From Icerya purchasi (Eukaryota; Arthropoda; Insecta; Hemiptera; Monophlebidae), in the NCBI GenBank assembly GCA_039619475.1, contig CM077115.1:147936274-148000273 (forward strand): DNA of 64,000 bases. The letters run 5' to 3'. Positions 1 through 11,880 of the stretch are shown in pieces. The notes under the pieces are model-generated. The model saw only the letters and a list, made by a program, of their open reading frames with translations, did not search any database and was not told the DNA's origin. The position numbers and the translations under genes were made by a program. Position 1 is the stretch's first letter. The number at the start of each line of letters is the position of its first letter.

Positions 1-2521
1 ATTTCGTTGCAATAGAAAAGAGGCGAACAACAACAGTATTTGTTTTAGTGATCACTGTTTTAGAAAAGTTATTTTGGGTTCATTAAAAAGTAAGTAGAAG
101 TTATTTTTCCAGAATGAAAAGAAAAGAAGTTTGAGAAGGCGTAACGAAGATAAAACATTGTACATAATCTACAATCTTCGGGTTGAAAATTATAATTTCC
201 TAGTCATTTTTTTTTAATAATAACAAAAAAAAAAACTTTTAAAACTTTGAATACAAAATTCATTTATTGTAAACAAATTTTAGGATTCGTTGCGGACAAT
301 ACAAGTTTACGGTATGAAAAGTTCAATATATGATTTTGAGTTTGTAGATGTTGTGACAAACTTCTTTATCAACGTCTTCATTTTATACGGGCAACGGGGT
401 GGCGGGTGTATTGGTAAAGAAAGATTCTGATTAGTATTATAACTTATATACTGTATACAAGTTCGTATTCATCAAATAACTTAGTTGAATTTCCTTGGTA
501 ACATTTTTCGTGAAGTAAAATATGTTCACATGTTGGTTCAAGTGTTGCAAGTCTGTTACACTTATGTAACCGCAATTAGAAGATTATTTGAATAAATCAC
601 GCTCCATTTTTACATTGGCGATAAACTTTTGCTTTTTCAGTGCGACCGGTGCAATCATATTTATAACATGTTAAAACCGGTTGTCAATATTAATACCGCG
701 ACAATAGAAAAAAAGTGCGTTTATCACTGAAATGTTTGATTAAAATCCGCAAAACTTCTTTTGAGAACGCATTCTGATGGTGATTTTGAAGATTTTTTTC
801 CAGGAAAATAATTCTCGAGAGCTCAAATGAAGCCAATATTAATGAATCGCAGACACGCCATTAAAGTGTCCATTAATTTTAAGTCCATTTTGCGATGCAA
901 ATGATTAAGATGGTTGCCGAAGGGGTGAGTAAATCCCGTAAAAAGTCGTTAATAACAAGTTCCAAGATTCAAACTTATTCAAAATGGTTTTGAATTTTAA
1001 AATAATTTTTTAAAAAATTGCTCATTTTCAAATTCTATCAGAAACTAAAAAACCAAATTTGTTCTGGTTTTCACCAGTGTATAAATTAATTTTCAAGGGA
1101 GAGGAGTTCTAGTATATACAATAATTCGTAAGTTTTTGATAGAATTAAGTAATTTGTACTCGAGAAAATTTAAAAAAAAAAAGTCAACCAAATATAGTAA
1201 AGTAAATACACCGGATAAAATAAAAAACGTCTATTAATTTTTAGGTACAGATTTAAACACGTATTAATATACGGTAAATAACGTAGGCAATAGCTGGTCT
1301 TTAAAAAATTAATCAAGTTAAAGCACAAAAAATGCTACCGGTGCACTTTTTTTTTCTATATAATGGAACAATGTAACTAATCAAAGAAACGACAAAAATT
1401 TTATAAATTATTTTTATTAACAACAATTACACAAAAAGCAAATGTTTAAAAATATTTCATTAGAAAATAATTGCGAATATTTATAAGTATCTAATTAAAT
1501 GACTTTTATTTTTTACTGTCGACAAATTTATTCTTAATATGTATACATTTTAAAACAATTGGAATTAATATCCCACGAATTTCTGGGTTTTTTTTCTATT
1601 AAATCAATTAATTTTTTTTTTTTATATAAAGTGAAAGCACAAAATAACGAACATAAACTAGGAAAACAATTGCATAAAACACAAATAATATCGAATATCG
1701 ATATAAAATCGAGCTAACTATCCGAAAAAAACTGCTTTAAATCGTCCGACGTCGGATGAAATAGAATCAATTTTCCGAAGTCGGTTGATGCCAGTGTGAC
1801 AGCACATTTAAAAAATCGTTAAACTAATTATTTAGCCAAATGCGGCTGCACGGTCATCATAAGGGAGTCTCTTAAGGAAGAGCTCTTAAGAATGAAATGT
1901 ACAAAAAGTGCGGATAACATATTTTATAGTTCGGTGATTAGATGTAATACTTTTATATACAAAAAAAATCGATAGAAAAAGCTTTAAACTTGCTTATTTC
2001 AAAATCACTTTTTAAATTTAGCGGGGGCATAGTTACAAAAAAAATAAATAAATAAATAAATAAATAAAAACAATCAATTGATCCGAAATTTTAACATGTT
2101 ATTCTACTTTTCAGTACTTATTTCATGAAAAGGGGAAGTGACAATTAACGAATATAGTCTTATCTTTTAGCATGAATATGCTTTAGCCGTGACCTAACTA
2201 CTAAAACACGTCACACGAGTTTGGAACGCGGGAACCGCTACAAAATAATAGCCGACTTCTTTCGGCAAAACAACATGAAAGACGAGGAACATTATTTGAA
2301 TATCATCCTGGCAGGAATTTCTCGGCCTATGGTAATGTTGAAAAGAAGATTTATTTACAGAAAAAAAGAAAATAAAATATATCTGTTTGCACTTTTTTTT
2401 ACTTTGGTATTCCTCACAGCGTAGCAATTTTCTAAATTTTGTAAGTAAATGAACAGCATTTTTAACCGGGCCTCATTAGTATTTCTTAGTGATACAGTCG
2501 TTCACGGACCGTGCATCTATA
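1..2521. other. AT-rich intergenic stretch
   Basis: No gene is supported here. It holds many A and T runs and an (AAAT)n microsatellite at 2041-2067. A short frame at 2221-2424 has no recognisable motif. It may include the 5' part of the Helentron relic that follows. Confidence 0.6.
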
Positions 2522-3711
2522 ATGTTCGTCTGTCCTGGCCCTGATTGTCCTCCTTCAACATCCGCAGGTAAATGTACTCTCCATTGTAATGAGGCATCTA
2601 CTTCTGCCTATAGTTGGGCAACAACCGAAACCTGTTGCTGAACGAAAGAAAGAATGGAAATTGCGTAAAACTCTCGAAAAAGCTGCTTCCAGTGAAAACA
2701 ACGACGTGCCTCAACCGGAACCCTCGAAAACTGCCGCTGAACGAAAGAAAGAGAGCCATCAACGCCGCCAAAAACTCGAAAAATTATCTTCAAAAAGACC
2801 TCTCGACACTGACGGAAATAATGTACCTAATAAACTACTGAAAACTAATTACTCTCTCGCTGATTTTGAATTTGACCAGCGTTTCCGAAATAACCCATTG
2901 CGTCCCATTTGCGATGTTTGTGATCGCATTTGGTTCAAAAGGGATCTGAGTAAAATCGGTCCTACATGTTGCCGATGTATTATGCGATGAATTCCCGGAC
3001 GAAGATGTTACGAAGTTCAAACTGTGTGCTACTTGCAAGCAGTCTATTTATCAGTCGAAGAAAATCCCCCAGTTATGACGAAGTAACGGTTTCGTTTACC
3101 CCGACTTCCCAACAGATTTACCGGCACTCGATCCTATTGCTAAGCGTTTGATTTCTCCGAGACTCCCCTTCATGCAAATTAGACGTCTCAGATACGAACA
3201 CAGCAGTAAAAGCATCATCGGCCAAGTTGTGAACGTGCCTGTCGATGTGAGAAACATGGTTTCACAACTACCCAGACAGCTGGATGACGATTACGCTTTC
3301 AATGTCCACATAAAACGTTTGTTAGTGCATAAATCTTCGTATTTGAAAGGACATGTTAAAAAAAACAACAGTGAAACGATGGTTGGCGTATTTATTAACG
3401 ACTTCTTTGTACAGGCTATACAAAATTACAGTCGACGAGTCTTTCTTCAATACAAAATACGCGCGTGAAAAAGACGCCATCAAATTAATAACAAAACAAC
3501 ACGATTACGACAGCGAGTTACTTCTCGCTCAGCAGCAAACGTTGATGTGGAGTGAAGACAAATATCTGTGTGCATTGCTCCTGGAGAAAATAAAATTCCT
3601 TACAGTGTAATTTTCGACGAACATGCTGAAGAGTTGTCATTCCCTGGGATCTACTTGGGACATCCACGGACGTTCAAAGATGGAACGAAAATAACTCCGT
3701 TCAATATGTAA
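2522..3711 (+). pseudogene. Helitron N-terminal region (DUF6570-like), frameshifted
   Basis: The reading moves through several frames. It passes a cysteine-rich start at 2522, a lysine/arginine-rich repeat with AERKKE twice (2640-2800), a zinc-like segment ICDVCDRIWFKRDLSKI (2910-2960), and then PRLPFMQIRRLRYEHSSKSI and VNVPVDVRNMVSQLPRQLDD (3160-3290). It ends with FDEHAEELSFPGIYLGHPRT (3613-3672). These blocks are characteristic of the region upstream of the Helitron replication domain in arthropods. At least three frameshifts break it. Confidence 0.8.
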
Positions 3712-3721
3712 ACACGAAAAA

Positions 3722-4288
3722 GTGCAAGCCGGGGGGGTCGCCACGTACGAAAAAGAAGACTGTATGTTATTTTCGACTCCGCACATTCTGATGAAGTTCG
3801 ACAAAAATATGCTACAACTCGATAGAAGCATGGCAGTTCGCGAAGAATGCGGAGATATCTGCGCTATTGAAAGCACGATAAACGGGCAGCGCGCGTTAAT
3901 TGTGATGGTTTACGTATCACCCAACAGCAATATGAAAGATATTCAGTGTTTCTTCTTGACCGACTTGTTGATGTACACACCAAAAGCATCGGAAGTGTTC
4001 GAAATTATTCGAGAGAAAGGTTACGGACAAATACCAATCATTCTGTCTGGTGATATCAACTTGGATCTGCGGAAAAAAGAAAATCAACATTTCATCACAT
4101 TCATGGATGAAACGTTTGGACTTCAACTCAAAACGAATCCAGCTCTATCGACTAGTCGTGGGGGATCGTGCATCGATTTGATCTTCACTCGCCACATCGA
4201 AAAAATAGATTGTAAAAATTACGTAAGTTATTTCAGCTACCATAAACCACCTGCACTGTCTATTGCCCCTACCGAATCTACAAAATAA
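3722..4288 (+). pseudogene. Endonuclease/exonuclease/phosphatase domain of a Helentron, fused after deletion
   Basis: A 188-codon open frame carries GGVATYEKEDC, GDICAIES, MVYVSPNSNM, IILSGDINLDL, FGLQLKTNPALSTSRGGSCI and NYVSYFSYHKP. This is the EEP fold that Helentrons carry at their C-terminus; the GDIN and RGGSCIDLIF parts are its catalytic landmarks. The frame starts right after the N-terminal relic, so it probably represents an internal deletion product rather than an independent gene. It is intact from the domain start to its TAA. Confidence 0.8.
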
Positions 4289-4402
4289 AACCATTTTACA
4301 CTTTGTGTCGTATTTTTTTATTGATTCAAAAATTGGTGCCTGAACAGCATTTGCATAACGCTTCCCCATCGATGTTTCAATGTCATCGATCGTTATTTAT
4401 TA

Positions 4403-4541
4403 ACGTTCCTGGATCGATGGCTGAACGTTCGCTGATCGATAATCGATCGATAATTGACGTTCTCGGATCGATTGCAGAACGATAGCTATCGATGACCGAT
4501 CGATTATTAACGTTCCTGGATCGATGGCTGATCGATACTTG
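4403..4541. repeat. 54-bp minisatellite, about 2.6 units
   Basis: Units start at ACGTTCCTGGATCGATGGCT or a close variant at 4403 (54 bp), 4457 (53 bp) and 4510 (32 bp, partial). Each is dense in the palindrome ATCGAT. A decayed unit may lie at 4370-4402. It sits at the 3' end of the Helentron relic, as expected for that class. Confidence 0.8.
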
Positions 4542-5315
4542 ACGTTATAGTCTAATAGGGTAAAGCATATTCATGTATTGTAATTTTGGCCAAAGGCTCT
4601 AAGTAGAACTCAGGCGAGGCGCGCAGCGCCAAGTTATTTTGATTATAAATATACATAAAAAGTGCGTTTTTTTTCAAATTCCGTGTTTAAAAGTGTGCCC
4701 CATTTTGAAATATTTTATGTAAACTTTTTTTCCATGATTTACGCAATATAGTACTTTATACGCAAATTAATTTTTTTTGATTGCGGCAGATCACAATATT
4801 AATGGAAATATGTAGTTTCTAAAGGCGATTTGGTAATTAAAAGGCTATTTTCATAAACTCTTAGAAGCACTTTTTTTTTTTTTTTTTTGGCATAGTCGAA
4901 GGATAAATGTTTTAAATTTTTACGCTATTATTTTCTTATATATAACAATAGTGGAGAAAAAGAAATCACCGATAAAGTAAAATGTTTTGCTAACAAGTCG
5001 AAATTCAACAGTATTTACAAAAAATTTCCTGTAAAAAGGCATTTGTTATTTAATCGTCAGATTAATCGTAATAAATAAATGAACAATTATTGTTTTAACA
5101 AGTAATACTGTATTTTTACTTAATAATAATATAATACAACAACCATTTTAATTGGCAAAACAACGACTAGATTACATAATTAACGGAACACAAGAGGAGT
5201 TCCCTGAAATACGAAGGATATTATCACTGTGATTACAACGAAAAAAAAAAAAAAGAAAATCAGTGAACCATCAACTAATTGCTAAAAGTTTCAGTTTACA
5301 ATGTTTATTTACCAT

Positions 5316-5497
5316 TTAAGCCTTCCCATTCTGAACTGTGAGTGAAGATATCGCTTTTCTGATTTCATCCTTCCCACAATATTTACACTTAATCGCAGCC
5401 TTCAATGTCAGTTCAATTTCTTTACTTTCTGTGGTCCTATTATTATTACCAATTATCGTCTTCGCGAAGTTTGTTCTCTTTTTGTGCAAAACTGTTT
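5316..5497 (-). CDS. Possible terminal exon of an unidentified gene
   Basis: On the minus strand an open frame runs from an acceptor-like ATTATTGTAG to a TAA at 5318-5316. It encodes about 60 residues, including KKRTNFAKTIIGNNNRT, AAIKCKYCGKDEIRKAISS and a Gly-Lys-Ala end. A canonical AATAAA lies 7 nt after the stop (5309-5304). The CxxC pair, charged composition and poly-A signal make it look more like coding sequence than its surroundings. I do not recognise the protein and found no upstream exon, so this may be a retro-copy, a small gene or chance. Confidence 0.3.
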
Positions 5498-6954
5498 CTA
5501 CAATAATTAAGTTTTGTAATGTTAATCAAATGTCTCTTTAAAATTTTATTTTTCTTCTTTTTTAATGTTTAATGTTTTATCGCCGCTAACCAGTACAACC
5601 ACATTATTCTTTCATCTTTAGCGTTTTCTTTTTGTTCATTATCATTGCAATTAAGGAAACTTAAATTATAACGTTTCTTTCAATTTTTAAAAAGTCTTTT
5701 GCTCATCATCTCCCCTCGATCATATCGTTAATTTAATTTCAAATTTAAATGGGTATTTTACAATATGTTTTTATTTACCGATAATCCAAACATAAAAAAT
5801 AATAATTATTATGAAAAAATAATTATCGTTTCGAACACAGGTAACAAATTTACATTTGAATTACAATTTAAGGATAAAGCACCATTGACGAATCTCTCTC
5901 TCGCTCTTTCTTCGGTACATCTCGATCACAATTAACAAACAAGTTTACAAACATATAATTACGGTGTAAGAAAACAAATTCTCAAAATAATAATATCTAA
6001 GTTCTTTACATTCGTCATCGACGATAAATTTCATTATAAGCAAAAATTTTTTTGCTAATCCGAAGATTCGTAGTATGCGCAAGCTGGTAAGCGGGAAGGA
6101 AAGACGAAAAATAATAACGGCTAAACAACGCAGATTAACGTTTGTAAATTCCAAAAATCTGATAAATTTTAAGTTGATCAGCAAAACGCATAATTTTGTG
6201 CCGAAAAAATGAAAAATAGTAATAATTAAAACAAAATTAATGAAAAAAAACTTTTCTTAAATAACGCGCTCAGTATTATAGAAACGTTTTCGGCATAATA
6301 TTTGAAACTCGTTTTATATAAAGAATAATCGATTTAAATTTTTAAAGGCGCTATTACTACATATAATACGTAACGGAATAATAATTTCATCTTTAAATAG
6401 ACTATTACCTACAGCTTAAGAATTAAAACGCTACAGTAATTTCAAATAATATAACACATTCGTTGAAAATACAGTTTTACGCGTAATAGTTTTTAATGAA
6501 CCAATTACGACGAATTTCGCTTTTCATCGACTTCATTACGAACCCATCGGCATACTCACACATTTGTTAGAAATACATTTCAGGCGATAAACGAAAAACT
6601 ATTATTTCTTTAATTTTTTAAAGAATTTTATCATCATATCCCACTTTTAATCTTACGTACTAATAAAGAATACAAAAAATCTGGATCTTATTTTAACTTT
6701 TTAAAAAGGTGACTAAAATAAAAATATAAAAATGTTATAAACTTCCCTTTCATTCGCATACATCAGTTACAGCATTTGCACAGAGTATATGCCCCCATCC
6801 TTTGAAGAAAAGTGGAATCTTTTTTAATGATTCCAGCCATCACACTAAAATGAGCTGTGAAATCTGAATGAATCGTGTAAAATCGACACATTCTTTAATC
6901 TGAAGTTAACCGAGACATTTAGTGGCATTTAATAATCTCCTAATGTGTTGTGTT

Positions 6955-7310
6955 TCCTCATTATTTTTTTGTCATACTAAAATTAATTATTCGTGCATTC
7001 GATTTTATTATATCTAGTCTATACACTTATCAGCCACGATTATGATCTGCGATTGGCGATTTTATTAATTGTAGCGATGTTTATGCGTCTGTTTTAAAAT
7101 TATCATTCGCGTTTGACTACTATAAAATTATGTACACCGAATTACCGCAAAATTATTATTACAAAACACAGTGTCATGAAATTAGTCTTTTACTAAAGTA
7201 TGCGTGAATTATAATGATTACGTTGTTACGGGCAATCGTTATTTTTTACTTAAGAGTTTAAATACATTATTAGAACGTTTCAATTACCATATCATACAAA
7301 GAAAATAATT
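6955..7310. repeat. Diverged direct repeat, copy 1
   Basis: About 350 bp (TTCCTCATTATTTTTTTGTC, through CGTTTGACTACTA and TGATTACGTTGTTACG, to CATATCATACAAAG) recurs 1.3 kb downstream with substitutions and small indels throughout. It is non-coding. Confidence 0.7.
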
Positions 7311-8271
7311 TGGCGATGAGAAATCGGGTGTGGCAATTACAATTATATCATAATTCGTAATAAAAATTACGACACTAAACATTTACTATTTACATGGACT
7401 ACTATTACAAAATAATATTCCGCATTAATCTTACTAATTCAAATTTATTTTACGGATGTTTTTACCGAAATGTTTAGAATAAGGTACTTTCACAATAATC
7501 AATGTCTTATTGATATTTTATTTTACTACTTCGCACGTATACATAAAGAAATATAAAGTTCGTTTTAAATTATCGGGTACATTATGACAACGGGAAAAGG
7601 GGTTTCAACAAAGGTGTGCGGTTCTTTCAACTTTACAAATAGAAAATATCGATAAAAACAAATATACAGGAAAAAGGTGCATTATTAAGATTTTTTTAGA
7701 ATTTTTTTTGGAATAAAAGGGGAATCATAAAAAGAATACTCATTATATTACAGGTAGATCCCTAAAAGCACATAACATATTTTGCGATAAAATTTTTCCT
7801 AAAAAACGAAAAGGGAAGACACATATAAAGAGATTTTGACTATATTTCAAAATTTTCTTGCCTCGGAACCACTAGAAATAAGTGAAAATTACAGATTCCA
7901 AAACTTTTTACAAAAAGAAGGCAAGTCACTACAACAATTTTTGACACTTCAAAAGTTAGCTATCGTACGTAAATTTGGTGACTACCAAAATAGAGCGATT
8001 TGAAACCACACAGTTTATTTTTGATATAAATAATAAAATCATTCAGTCACGTCTTCCTGAAATGGCCAGGTTTTACTTTAAAGTTTGTAATAGGAAAATG
8101 TACGAGTCTTGAAATTTCCATTATAGATGCTTAACAATTAAGAGTACCGATTGCCACTACAGCTGCTGATCTTTTATAAGTAAATTTAAAAATTACGGAC
8201 AAGCAAAATAGAATGTACAATACTCAGCCCCTTTTTTTTTTTTTTTTACAAAGGAGAGAAAATCTGTTATG

Positions 8272-8605
8272 TTTATTCATTATTTTTTTCCATACTAAAA
8301 TTACTTATTTTAAATTAATTATTCGTGGATATAATGTCCGGACTGTTACATCTAGTTCACATTTACCAATCGGAATTGGGATCTGTGATTGACGATTTTA
8401 TGATTTTATTATTGCGACGTTAAAATTATTATTCGAGTTTGACTACTACGGAAATATGTATATGGAATTATTATAAAACTTTGGTTATTACGAAACTGGT
8501 GTATTTACTAACGTACGTGAACTATGATAATTACATTGTTACGCGGCTTTTTATTTCTTTACATAAAGTTTAAATACATTTTTAATTATCATACCGTACA
8601 AAAAA
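8272..8605. repeat. Diverged direct repeat, copy 2
   Basis: Same order of blocks as copy 1: TCATTATTTTTTTCCATAC, GAGTTTGACTACTA, TGATAATTACATTGTTACG, CATACCGTACAAA. The match is same-strand, so it reflects an old segmental duplication or two copies of an unnamed repeat. Confidence 0.7.
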
Positions 8606-9529
8606 CACATTACATTAAACCAAAATTATAGCTTCTGAAATTACCGAAGTTTATAATCATTTAAAACAAATATGCAATAAGCGACAAAACAAGCGCAGGT
8701 GGTTAAAAGAGAAAATCCGAAATATTTGTTATGCTTTTTGATTAATGTAAATTTCTTAGCGATCTTTTTTAAACTTTATTACTTAAACAATTTAACACCA
8801 CTTTTTTTTATATCATTATGATAAAGATTTTATTTTTTCTACGATTTTTGATAAATTTCGTTAACATTCCATCACTCGAGTTATTTTAGGCGAGAATGAG
8901 GAACGAACTTTCATCGACTAACAGAATTTGTTAATGACTCCATTTACAGTAAAATAGTACTGTTATAAAAATGTGTGCTTACGTTGACAAATATAAAAAT
9001 ACTAGCAAACACATTCATGAATAAAAGTAAATAGTAAAACGTATCCACCGTCATCAACAATATTTCTGTAAATGTTAACCTTTCTACTAAATTCACAATT
9101 TTTCTTCCATATGATGCTTATCGGAAATTTAATTAATAACTAAATAAGTAGTAATGTGTTCTGAAGTTCGAAGCAAGAAAAACGATCTCTTAAAACTATA
9201 ATTAATACTATACCGAGATGAACATCATTACTAGGCACAAAACTAAAATGTTCGACTAGAAATTTTTGATTCATCCGACAAACATCAGTTTACTCATTTT
9301 TTTCATGGACTGGATCTGAAAGAAATTATACGCGTTTATTACTATAATTCCAACACATACATTAACAGATTTTGAAAAAAAAAAAATAAGGAGAAAAAAA
9401 TGTTTACAAATGTGGAAGCAAATTAAGTGGACTAATCGAATCTAAATGTACATCGAGAGCACCACCGTTAAAGTGTCATAGAAACACAAATAATGACGAA
9501 AGATGAAAAATTAAATAATTAAACATTGC

Positions 9530-9920
9530 CACTATTCCATTCCTCAGTCATATTGCTCAATTCCGAGCGTTGTGATTACCTATTTATACATTCCAGCTGT
9601 ATAGAATGGGTAGCGCTCACGGCAATTGTTTATATGCAGTACGAATACATGTCTACACACGGCAAGACTACATTCGGAACTGATTATGGCCGCTTGTTAT
9701 CTCGCTACAAGTGCAGTCCCGTGCGTGTCTACTGCTGTGTATTACCCCTAGCGCGCATATGATGGTATACGCGGTGGATTGCCATTGCCTCTTCCACGTG
9801 ACTATTAGCGAGTATTTAATTTAACTTTTCGTAATAATTTCTGTCGTCACTCGGGATCGAACCCGAGACTTCCGTAATGAAAGCCAAGGGCTCAAGCAAC
9901 TAGGTTATCGCGACGATCAC
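9530..9920 (-). mobile_element. tRNA-derived SINE, copy 1
   Basis: On the minus strand it begins with a tRNA-like head (CGTCGCGATAACCTAGTTGC, then a perfect T-arm CGGGTTCGATCCCG that serves as B box). A body shared with two other copies follows (ACGTGGAAG...CATCATATGCGCGCTA...CACAGCAG...TAGCG(A/C)GATAACAA), and it ends with an AATGG/AATAG-rich tail. The plus-strand open frame over this interval is a shadow. Confidence 0.85.
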
Positions 9921-9922
9921 TA

Positions 9923-11664
9923 TTCTCCATGTTTAGCAATAAATATATTTCGACCTTTATGACGATAATGTTCGAAAAAAATTCATCAAATATTGGTTTT
10001 TTAATGAAATAAACTAACTCGTTTTCTAAATAGATTAAAGACGCGTATAGTGCTGAATTATTTTTAAATTCAATTCGGATAAGTGAATAGGAAAAGAAAC
10101 GGACAGATAAACTTTCCAAACCCATAACAGTGAAACAAACAGTAGACAAAGATAGGTAGGTGTCATGCTGGATTAACTATATATATGACAACAGCATTAT
10201 AAATTCATTGTGTAATGTGTTTAAAAAGCAATCTGTGACAACAAGAGAAAAAAGTAACGAACAGAAGAACAAGAAGAAACCAAATAGGAAAACTGAAAGA
10301 AAGAGTATGATAGCCTGAGAAAAACGAAACTTAAAAGAGAAAAAAGTTAGGGAACAACAGATGGAACAAATTCAGCCAGCATGGTAGGTCAGAACTTTGT
10401 CAGGTACCACGGCTATTCCTTCATTTCACTGATATGTGCTTACAGAAAAATGATTATAAATTACGTCGCAATTTGTTAAAAAAAATATATCATTCATAAT
10501 TATTGGAGAAAAAAGCATCATGGTTTCAGAACGAGAAAATGTTAATTCGATCACGCAGAATCGGAAAAATTCATTTGTTTCGTTTATTTGAAGAGGACGA
10601 GTAATTTTAGACGATGATCTAAAAAAGATTTTAAAAGAACTGATAAACGCGAAGAATAAAATGGAATAATGTGTGAAATATTAAAGATTAATAGACGACG
10701 TTATCAACATAATATTAAACCATCTGGCACACGATTTTGCATTCCACTCCAAACTGAAGTTTGTTTTTATCTATTTCTGTACGTAAAAAAATAACTACCT
10801 AAGCACAACTGAATGAGCTAATTAAACGAATTATGCCAGAAGTGAAAAAAGACGAGCATAAATTCTAAACTTAAGATAAAGATTTAAGATTAAAGCTTTT
10901 AAATTTATAAGAAAACAAAAGAAAAAAAAGGTTTTTTTTAAAATATGAAAATATAATATTATTATGCTATTACTTGCTTTAATTTATTGTTTAGAAAACA
11001 GGTTATTATTACAAAAACCGAAACGTTTATTTTCACAATAACAATTAAAATTACAGGCTAATTCATTTTACCATAAATTTCAAACATTTCAGAGATTATA
11101 TAAAATAACTGCCCCTTGTGTTAAAAGGTTTTTAATTAACAAAGCTCTCGTTTGTTAATTATCGATTTCGTACAGTTTTGTGACCGGGGAACCATTGACT
11201 TTTTTTTTTTTTTTTTTATATATTTCTGTTGAAAATCTTTTAACAAATTCAATATTCGTATTAAACGTTTATTACTTTTATCAATGCTACTGCTAATTTC
11301 ATTTTAAAAAAATGAAATATAAAATAAAATAAAATTTACGTCAAGTAAAAAGAGCACAGTATTAAGTTTAATGTAAAATTAACAGAGGACATTTAAAAAA
11401 AAAGCAAATATTTGCGATCAATTACTGAGTTCCAATGAGGAATTAAATATTCGCAAAACTATAGAAATTACCCTATAATAGAAACACACCACAATTTTAA
11501 TATGAAGAAAAGAAAAAGGAAAGAAAAATTAAGTTACACCATCAAAACAGGATAGAATTGAAATAAAAATAAATTTTATACTGCCCGATAAATCTGTCAT
11601 ATTATGATATTATTGCATAAAAATATAAATTAAATACAAGCATAAAGTTAACGTATGTTCTTAT
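9923..11664. other. TMX3 3' flank, no gene seen
   Basis: AT-rich, with a purine-rich block at 10210-10340. The short minus frame at 9892-10149 has no motif. The proximal part should include the TMX3 3' UTR; I could not place its poly-A site with confidence. Confidence 0.5.
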
Positions 11665-11880
11665 CTAAACAAAGTTGTTACCTTCATCCGCTTCGTCGTC
11701 TTTTGCATCTAAAATATCGGCGCAGCAAATTGAATAACAAATAAGAGACAAAAAGCCGCAAGGTAAGCCGAATATCAGTGTAGTTAAAACGGGATTTCCT
11801 CGCCACATCTGCGCTAAAGACGTAGTAACTTCGAAATATTTGCTATATATTCGATAGAGTAGCGTATTCCCACCATACAC
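11665..11880 (-). CDS. TMX3: TMX3 exon 11 (membrane anchor and tail)
   Basis: The terminal coding exon starts after acceptor CGTTTAG. It encodes VYGGNTLLYRIY, MWRGNP, a single 20-residue hydrophobic span (LTTLIFGLPCGFLSLICYSI) and the acidic tail DAKDDEADEGNNFV, then TAG. The tail has no KKxx or KxKxx retrieval motif, unlike the human protein, so ER retention must rely on other features or the motif was lost. Confidence 0.94.
   Translation of the reverse strand: MYGGNTLLYRIYSKYFEVTTSLAQMWRGNPVLTTLIFGLPCGFLSLICYSICCADILDAKDDEADEGNNFV

Larger units (their letters stand above)
2522..4632 (+). mobile_element. Degenerate, internally deleted Helentron-like (Helitron superfamily) element
   Basis: Two conserved parts of a Helitron/Helentron protein lie side by side: the N-terminal DUF6570-type region (2522-3711) and the C-terminal endonuclease-exonuclease-phosphatase domain (about 3720-4288). 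The HUH replication nuclease and the PIF1 helicase that normally separate them are absent. A 54-bp tandem repeat and a perfect GC hairpin (stem 4618-4622 with 4626-4630) follow; terminal tandem repeats and 3' hairpins are usual in Helentrons. Frameshifts show it is dead. Exact ends are not fixed. Confidence 0.8.
4633..9529. other. AT-rich intergenic stretch with an old duplication
   Basis: No confident gene. It holds the possible terminal exon at 5316-5497 and the diverged direct repeat at about 6955 and 8272 (both listed separately), plus poly-A/T runs. The rest shows no coding signal on either strand. Confidence 0.5.

Noticed and set aside
5945..6184. Minus-strand 79-codon hydrophobic frame
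   Set aside because: AT-rich, Leu/Ile/Phe-dominated composition, no motif, no splice or poly-A context.
9526..9762. Plus-strand 78-codon frame
   Set aside because: It lies on the reverse strand of SINE copy 1 and is not conserved as a frame in the other two copies.
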